NCBI RefSeq assembly: GCF_004327285.1
Contig: NZ_QJUI01000018.1
Coordinates: forward strand, 46,314 to 110,313
Direction: 5' to 3'
Length of the DNA: 64,000 bases
Source: Phytopseudomonas daroniae
GTDB taxonomy: Bacteria; Pseudomonadota; Gammaproteobacteria; Pseudomonadales; Pseudomonadaceae
Made by a program: the position numbers and the translations under genes
Part shown: positions 60,103 through 64,000 of the stretch, piece by piece
Position numbering within the stretch: position 1 is the stretch's first letter
Layout of the letters: the number at the start of each line of letters is the position of its first letter
The notes under the pieces: model-generated
Database searches by the model: none
Seen by the model: the letters and a program-made list of their open reading frames with translations, nothing else
What the model was told of the DNA's origin: nothing

Positions 60103-61505
60103 CAGGCATTCACATGAACCGCTATCTGCTTCCCTGGCTGCTCGGTGCGCTGCTCGTGACTGGCTGCACGAACACCTTGCAAGCCCCGGCAGAGCTGCCC
60201 GCGCCGCCCGAACGGTGGCGCAATGCGTCAGCGATATCCGGTGAGCGTCCCACGGCCGACTGGTGGCGCGCTTTCGCCAGCCCGGAGCTGGATCGGCTGC
60301 AGCAGCAGGCGCTGGCCAATAACCAGGATCTGGCGGCGGCGCTGGCGCGCCTGCGGCAGGCCGAAGCGAGCGCCCGCCTGGCAGGCGCGGCCCTGTTGCC
60401 GACGCTCGATGGCAACCTGGGGGCCAGCCGCGAGGCGCGTCTCGGCGGCAATCCCGATACCGACGGCAACAGCTACAGCGCCGGGGTCGCCGCCAGCTAT
60501 GAAGTGGATCTATGGGGGCGCCTGCGCGCGAGCCGGGACAGCGCCCTGTTCGCCGTGCAGGCCAGCCGCTTCGACCGCGACGCCCTGCGGGTGACCCTGA
60601 CCGCCGGCGTCGCTTCCGCCTGGTTGCAGAACGTCGGTCTGGACGAGCGCCAGCGCATTGCCCGACTCAATCTGGAAAACGCCGAGCGCGTGCTGACCAC
60701 CGTCGCCGCCCGCCAGGGCGCGGGTGCTTCGACCTCGTTGGAACTGGCGCAGCAACGCGGTGTGGTCGCCCTGCAGCGACGTTTTCTGGCATCCATCGGT
60801 CAGCAGCGTGAAGACAGCCTGGCGACACTGGCCGTGCTGCTCGGCCAGCGAGTGGACGAGTTGCCGGGCGAAACGCCGCGCCTCGCCGACCTGCCCATGC
60901 CCGAATTGAGTGCCGGCATCCCCAGCGAGCTGCTGCTGCAGCGCCCGGATCTGGCCCGGGCGGAGGCCAGCCTGGCCGCTGCCGATGCCAACGTGCAGGC
61001 GGCGCGCGCGGCTCTGCTGCCCCGCCTGAGCCTGACCGCCGGTGTCGGCGGCGAGGCCGACAAGGCGTCACGGGTATTCAGCAATCCGTTGTACTCGCTG
61101 GCGGCGGCGCTGACCGCGCCGATCTTCGACGGCGGCAGCCTGGCGGCGGGCCGTGACCTGGCCATGGCCGAGCGCGAGGAATTGCTCGCCGATTACCGGG
61201 CCACCCTGGTCGGCGCCTTCGCCGAGGTGGAAGTGGCGCTCAACGGCCTGAGCGGAACCCAGGCGCAACTGCAGGCGCAGAACGAGGTGCTGACCCAGGC
61301 CGAACTGGCCTTCCGCCTGGCCGAGTCCCGCTACCGTGCCGGCGCCGAGACCCTGCTCACCCTGCTCGACACCCAGCGCAGCCTGTACAGCGCCCAGGAC
61401 GAGGCCGCGCAGTTGCGCTTGTTGCGGCTGCAGGCCAGTGTCGATCTGGCGCGCGCCCTCGGCGGCGGCTGGCAGATAGAGACAGAGGGCGTGCAGACGC
61501 CCTGA
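60099..61505 (+). CDS. RND/MFP-type outer-membrane efflux lipoprotein (NodT/OprM family)
   Basis: A 468-residue TolC-like protein with a lipobox (LLVTGC, Cys near 22). The duplicated OEP repeats are clear: ASYEVDLWGRLRASRDSALF in the first and LTAPIFDGGSLAAGRDLAMA with the ESRYRAGAETLLTLLDTQRSLYSAQ segment in the second. It completes a MacAB tripartite exporter, as PvdRT-OpmQ does in P. aeruginosa. ATG 60099 overlaps the macB stop (ATGA); 60114 is an alternative start. Confidence 0.9.
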   Translation: MTGIHMNRYLLPWLLGALLVTGCTNTLQAPAELPAPPERWRNASAISGERPTADWWRAFASPELDRLQQQALANNQDLAAALARLRQAEASARLAGAALLPTLDGNLGASREARLGGNPDTDGNSYSAGVAASYEVDLWGRLRASRDSALFAVQASRFDRDALRVTLTAGVASAWLQNVGLDERQRIARLNLENAERVLTTVAARQGAGASTSLELAQQRGVVALQRRFLASIGQQREDSLATLAVLLGQRVDELPGETPRLADLPMPELSAGIPSELLLQRPDLARAEASLAAADANVQAARAALLPRLSLTAGVGGEADKASRVFSNPLYSLAAALTAPIFDGGSLAAGRDLAMAEREELLADYRATLVGAFAEVEVALNGLSGTQAQLQAQNEVLTQAELAFRLAESRYRAGAETLLTLLDTQRSLYSAQDEAAQLRLLRLQASVDLARALGGGWQIETEGVQTP

Positions 61506-61514
61506 TCTATTGCC

Positions 61515-61947
61515 TCATTGGTACTGTTCCAGCTCCTCCAGCAGGTCTGCGCGCAGGCCTGCGGCGTCGACCAGTGGAGCCGCCTGGCCGGGTACCTGAA
61601 AGGTATTCATTTGGGGCGCGGTATCGTTCAGATGGCTATCGATGAATGCCTGCAGTTGCAGGGCGACGACATTGGCCCGCGCCCATGGCGGCGAGATGGG
61701 CGCCAACGCTGCGCGGGCACCAGTCGAAATGCTCCAGCAGGCGCCGGGCCAGTTGTTCGTCCGCATCACCGAGTTGCCGGGCCAGATGCTCGCGTGCCTT
61801 TGCCGTATGCAGGCCGAAGTACAGCGGCACCACCCAGCGTTCACGCAACGAATCCTCCAGCGGCTCGCGGCGACAAGGCACCTCGAGCCCGGCGAAGGGG
61901 TTGGCATGCCTGACGGTGGCACCGGCGATATGATCGTCCAGGCTCAT
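61515..61947 (-). pseudogene. Frameshifted DUF6000-like protein gene
   Basis: Two overlapping minus-strand frames complement each other. The first (61947 onward) reads MSLDDHIAGATVRHANPFAG, ERWVVPLYFGLHTAKAREHL and LLEHFDWCPRSVGAHLAAM; the second resumes at about 61690 with RANVVALQLQAFIDSHLNDT and ends ELEQYQ. Joined, they give about 143 residues that look like a DUF6000-type protein. The break is a single-base shift in a G/C-rich run near 61685-61695. It could be decay or a sequencing error. The family name is tentative. It is the last gene of the immunity-like array. Confidence 0.65.
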
Positions 61948-61994
61948 GGGCTTCGCCTTGTTTTCATATAACCGCCGTCATCTCCCGGGTAATC

Positions 61995-62399
61995 CTAGTC
62001 CTTCGGCTGAGCCGGAATACGGTCTTGCAGTTCCGGGCGCGGGTAGGTGCGAAATTCGTCGGCCCACTTGTCCGGGGATGGGATTATCTCGAACGCTGGC
62101 AATTCGTCGTAGATGAAATCGAATCTGAAGTTACCGTCCGGGGAGAGGGTCAAGGTAGCGGTATACCAAGCATGGCCGTTCTCATGGATGGCCGCCATCT
62201 TGGGGCGTAGTTCGCGGAACGCGTCGCTGACTTCATCTTCGACGACGAACGACACTGTTTTTCCGTCGCTGCGCAAATAGTGACCGGTCTCCGAAAAAAA
62301 GCGGGTAATGGCCTGGAACGAATAGGTAGCGTGTATCCAGCCGGTGTCCGGCAATTCATCGTGCACGCCTTGAGCAATGGTTTGCTGCAGTTGTTCCAT
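61995..62399 (-). CDS. YezG/DUF600-family immunity protein, second copy
   Basis: A 134-residue soluble protein. HENGHAWYTATLTLSPDGNF and RFDFIYDELPAF are typical of the YezG (DUF600) family, whose members neutralise DNase or other toxins of the LXG/polymorphic class. It is related in layout to the YezG copy next to the toxin, but the sequences are clearly different. It lies 47 bp before the frameshifted DUF6000-like gene and 60 bp after the DUF2185 remnant on the same strand, in the immunity array. Confidence 0.78.
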   Translation of the reverse strand: MEQLQQTIAQGVHDELPDTGWIHATYSFQAITRFFSETGHYLRSDGKTVSFVVEDEVSDAFRELRPKMAAIHENGHAWYTATLTLSPDGNFRFDFIYDELPAFEIIPSPDKWADEFRTYPRPELQDRIPAQPKD

Positions 62400-62459
62400 A
62401 TCGGATAGCGTTCCCGTCGACGCCAGGATTTGGCTACAGAGAAAGGAATATCGTGCCCA

Positions 62460-62717
62460 TCACATGACAGGTTTGAATTGAGAGTCCGGGGCGTCCTTCT
62501 CGAACTCCGATCCAACAGGCGCCTCTAGGAAGGTCACGATTGTGGGATCATAATTGGCAATCGTATTGACGTCGTAAACGGCATGGAACGATGGCGTACT
62601 CATATAGGCGTCATCCTCCAGTCCAGAAAAAAAGCGCCATCCACTGTCCTGCTCGTTCCGCGGTTTTCGCGGTACATGTACATCACCGGATGACCTTCAA
62701 CCGTGATGCAAGCAAGC
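62460..62717 (-). pseudogene. Frameshifted DUF2185 immunity-like gene
   Basis: Two minus-strand frames together reproduce a DUF2185-type protein: LACITVEGHPVMYMYREN in the first, and NEQDSGWRFFSGLEDDAYMS, then YDVNTIANYDPTIVTFLEAP, in the second, ending KPVM-stop at 62460. The switch lies in a C/G-rich stretch near 62640-62650. The GWRFFSGxEDDxYM and YDVNTIANYDP blocks are hallmarks of the family. The N-terminus appears truncated and no start codon is assigned. It occupies the 325 bp between the two YezG genes. Confidence 0.8.
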
Positions 62718-62724
62718 TTGTCGA

Positions 62725-63114
62725 TTATTCGTAGTTTATCTTTGCATGCTCCCCGATATTTTTCTTTATCCAGTCTTTACGTCGCGCGCCAGCGGTACCC
62801 AGATCTGAAACGTCTTCGTAGCCGAAATCTATTGAGAACCGTCCTTCTTCATTGAGCCAGACTGTTATCGTGCTCCATACATCTTGTTTGAGTGATTTGA
62901 ATTGTTCGCGTAGATTAAAAATCAGGTCATCGAGATCATCCAGTCCGTCGTAAATATGGAAGTATTCATTCTGTTGGGTTTGATAGAAGACTTCTGTACC
63001 CGATACGTCATCCAGAAGCTCGGCTGTCGCCCAGGCCTGGCGGAAGTCGGATGGTAAAGCATTCAAAAGCTCCTGCCCTATTTCGGGATAAAGGGCCTCT
63101 ATTTCAGGTGTCAT
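62725..63114 (-). CDS. YezG/DUF600-family immunity protein, cognate candidate of the adjacent toxin
   Basis: A 129-residue acidic protein. MTPEIEALYPEIGQELLNAL, WSTITVWLNEEGRFSIDFGY and EDVSDLGTAGARRKDWIKK match the YezG/DUF600 pattern. In Bacillus, YezG blocks the DNase-type toxin YeeF. Its start is 5 bp downstream of the toxin stop, the classical arrangement for a toxin and its immunity gene, so it is the most likely antidote to the neighbouring endonuclease domain. It is more AT-rich than its neighbours. Confidence 0.85.
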   Translation of the reverse strand: MTPEIEALYPEIGQELLNALPSDFRQAWATAELLDDVSGTEVFYQTQQNEYFHIYDGLDDLDDLIFNLREQFKSLKQDVWSTITVWLNEEGRFSIDFGYEDVSDLGTAGARRKDWIKKNIGEHAKINYE

Positions 63115-63119
63115 GATAG

Positions 63120-64000
63120 TTATCCTCCGTATTGATTTCTGAATCGCTTGATCGGTTGTGGCTCGCCGTTGATCCAGTGCCTGACGGTGATTGTATCTGG
63201 GCGCAGCGAGTCTCCCTTAAACTTGGGAACGATTTCAACTTTTACCGTGTCCTGATTTTGTAAGGCGCGATCCCAGGCGTTTTCAAGTTTCTTGTAGGCG
63301 CTGTTGTTGAAATTGCCATTTTGCGCAAAGTGATTGAAGTCATCCATAGGGCCATCGAAGCGGCGACCGATATAGTGGCCTCCCTGATCGTCAGACAGAC
63401 GATCCGCGCCTCCAGCCTCTCGTTGTGCCTTGGCATTGCGCCCCTGAGACTTGTTGAGCTTCAGGTCACCTTCAACTTTGGTCACTCTACCTTGGTCATC
63501 GAGATGGTAGGTGTAGCCATTCTTGCTGACCGTTCTAGGGCGTTTGATGTGCACGCCTTCAGTCGCTATATCATTGGCTTTTGTAGCATCCTGCGTGACC
63601 TCTGCGCTGCGACCTGCCTTTGCCGCATCACCCGCGACATCAGCGGCTCGTGCGGTATCTGCCGCTGCATCCAGGGCACGCGTACCGCGCGCCGCCTTGC
63701 CCAGTGTGCCGGCGCCCTTCGCTGCGGCGCCAACGGGGATGAGCATCGACAGCACCGAGCCGCCGGTCTGTGCATCGCTGGTCAGTTCGAACAGGTCGTC
63801 GGCGTAGCCAGAGGCCATCATCTGGCTTGCCTGGCTGGCCAGTTCGTTGGCTTTGGCCAGGTCGCCGGCCTGGTGGGCGGCAAGGGCAGCCTTTTCCATG
63901 GCGTCGGCGCGCATGGCGATGCTGGGCAGGCCTGCCGCCGAGCTGTACTTGCTGGCCAGTACGCCGAGGTTCCACAGATCCGTAGGCAGGTTGCCGATGC
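63120..64000 (-). CDS. Polymorphic toxin C-terminus with predicted DNA/RNA non-specific endonuclease domain (partial)
   Basis: The reading frame is open to the window edge, so the N-terminus and delivery domain are missing; 292 residues are visible. From residue numbering at the in-frame Met (63914), 45-110 form a Gly/Ala-rich hydrophobic pre-toxin linker. Residues about 130-264 match the Endonuclea_NS_2 type: DRLSDDQGGHYIGRRFDGPM (His180 is the likely catalytic base), FNHFAQNGNFNNSAYKKLEN and RPDTITVRHWINGEPQP. The C-terminal location, the linker and the immunity gene 5 bp downstream indicate an RHS, CDI or similar polymorphic toxin; the delivery system is not visible. Confidence 0.82.
   Translation of the reverse strand, partial: IGNLPTDLWNLGVLASKYSSAAGLPSIAMRADAMEKAALAAHQAGDLAKANELASQASQMMASGYADDLFELTSDAQTGGSVLSMLIPVGAAAKGAGTLGKAARGTRALDAAADTARAADVAGDAAKAGRSAEVTQDATKANDIATEGVHIKRPRTVSKNGYTYHLDDQGRVTKVEGDLKLNKSQGRNAKAQREAGGADRLSDDQGGHYIGRRFDGPMDDFNHFAQNGNFNNSAYKKLENAWDRALQNQDTVKVEIVPKFKGDSLRPDTITVRHWINGEPQPIKRFRNQYGG

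Noticed and set aside
1..64000. tRNA or rRNA genes, insertion sequences, phage attachment sites
   Set aside because: No cloverleaf sequence, rRNA block, transposase or integrase was recognised on either strand by eye.

Overview
The window is high-GC DNA from a Pseudomonadaceae chromosome. The case for Pseudomonas or a close relative (mendocina/stutzeri/alcaligenes-like rather than P. aeruginosa) rests on the long membrane-anchored algC followed by dut, coaBC and radC, the rpmB-rpmG pair, the order serA / D-2-hydroxyglutarate dehydrogenase / FAH / ygiW / rpiA / ilvA / HAD / rppH / ptsP / lgt / thyA / glpQ / folA, and Pseudomonas-type intergenic REP elements. The genus is inferred from gene order and protein character, not from a search.

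Layout. 1-9160: housekeeping (algC, dut, coaBC, radC), two exported proteins and the rpmBG ribosomal operon. 9196-18603: a large Ntn-hydrolase acylase, small envelope proteins, a 2-oxoglutarate oxygenase, and the divergent serA/D2HGDH pair. 18623-21406: ygiW with a striking tandem operator, followed by a tandem duplication of SdiA-regulated-like genes. 21405-43061: core metabolism (rpiA, ilvA, rppH-ptsP, lgt-thyA, glpQ, folA), transporters, a GTPase/DUF2868 pair and many dispersed intergenic repeats. 43290-45415: a small island of SMI1/KNR4-like, unknown and ankyrin proteins. 45425-50432: a complete tauABCD taurine cluster lying between two different decayed TonB-receptor fragments. 50553-56511: dodecin, two DUF1161 paralogues, LLM oxidoreductase, OsmC, lipoprotein, metallopeptidase and HAD phosphatase. 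56996-61505: a MacAB/outer-membrane-factor tripartite export operon. 61515-64000: the C-terminal end of a polymorphic toxin carrying a predicted DNA/RNA non-specific endonuclease domain, with a downstream immunity array: two YezG-family genes interleaved with two frameshifted immunity-like genes.

The most interesting parts are the toxin/immunity array at the right edge (the toxin is cut by the window), the ygiW operator of four hexamers at an exact 11-bp period, the SdiA-like gene duplication that carries a footprint of the ygiW 3' end, and intergenic repeats that supply stop codons to flanking genes. No tRNA, rRNA, intact insertion sequence, prophage or CRISPR array was seen.
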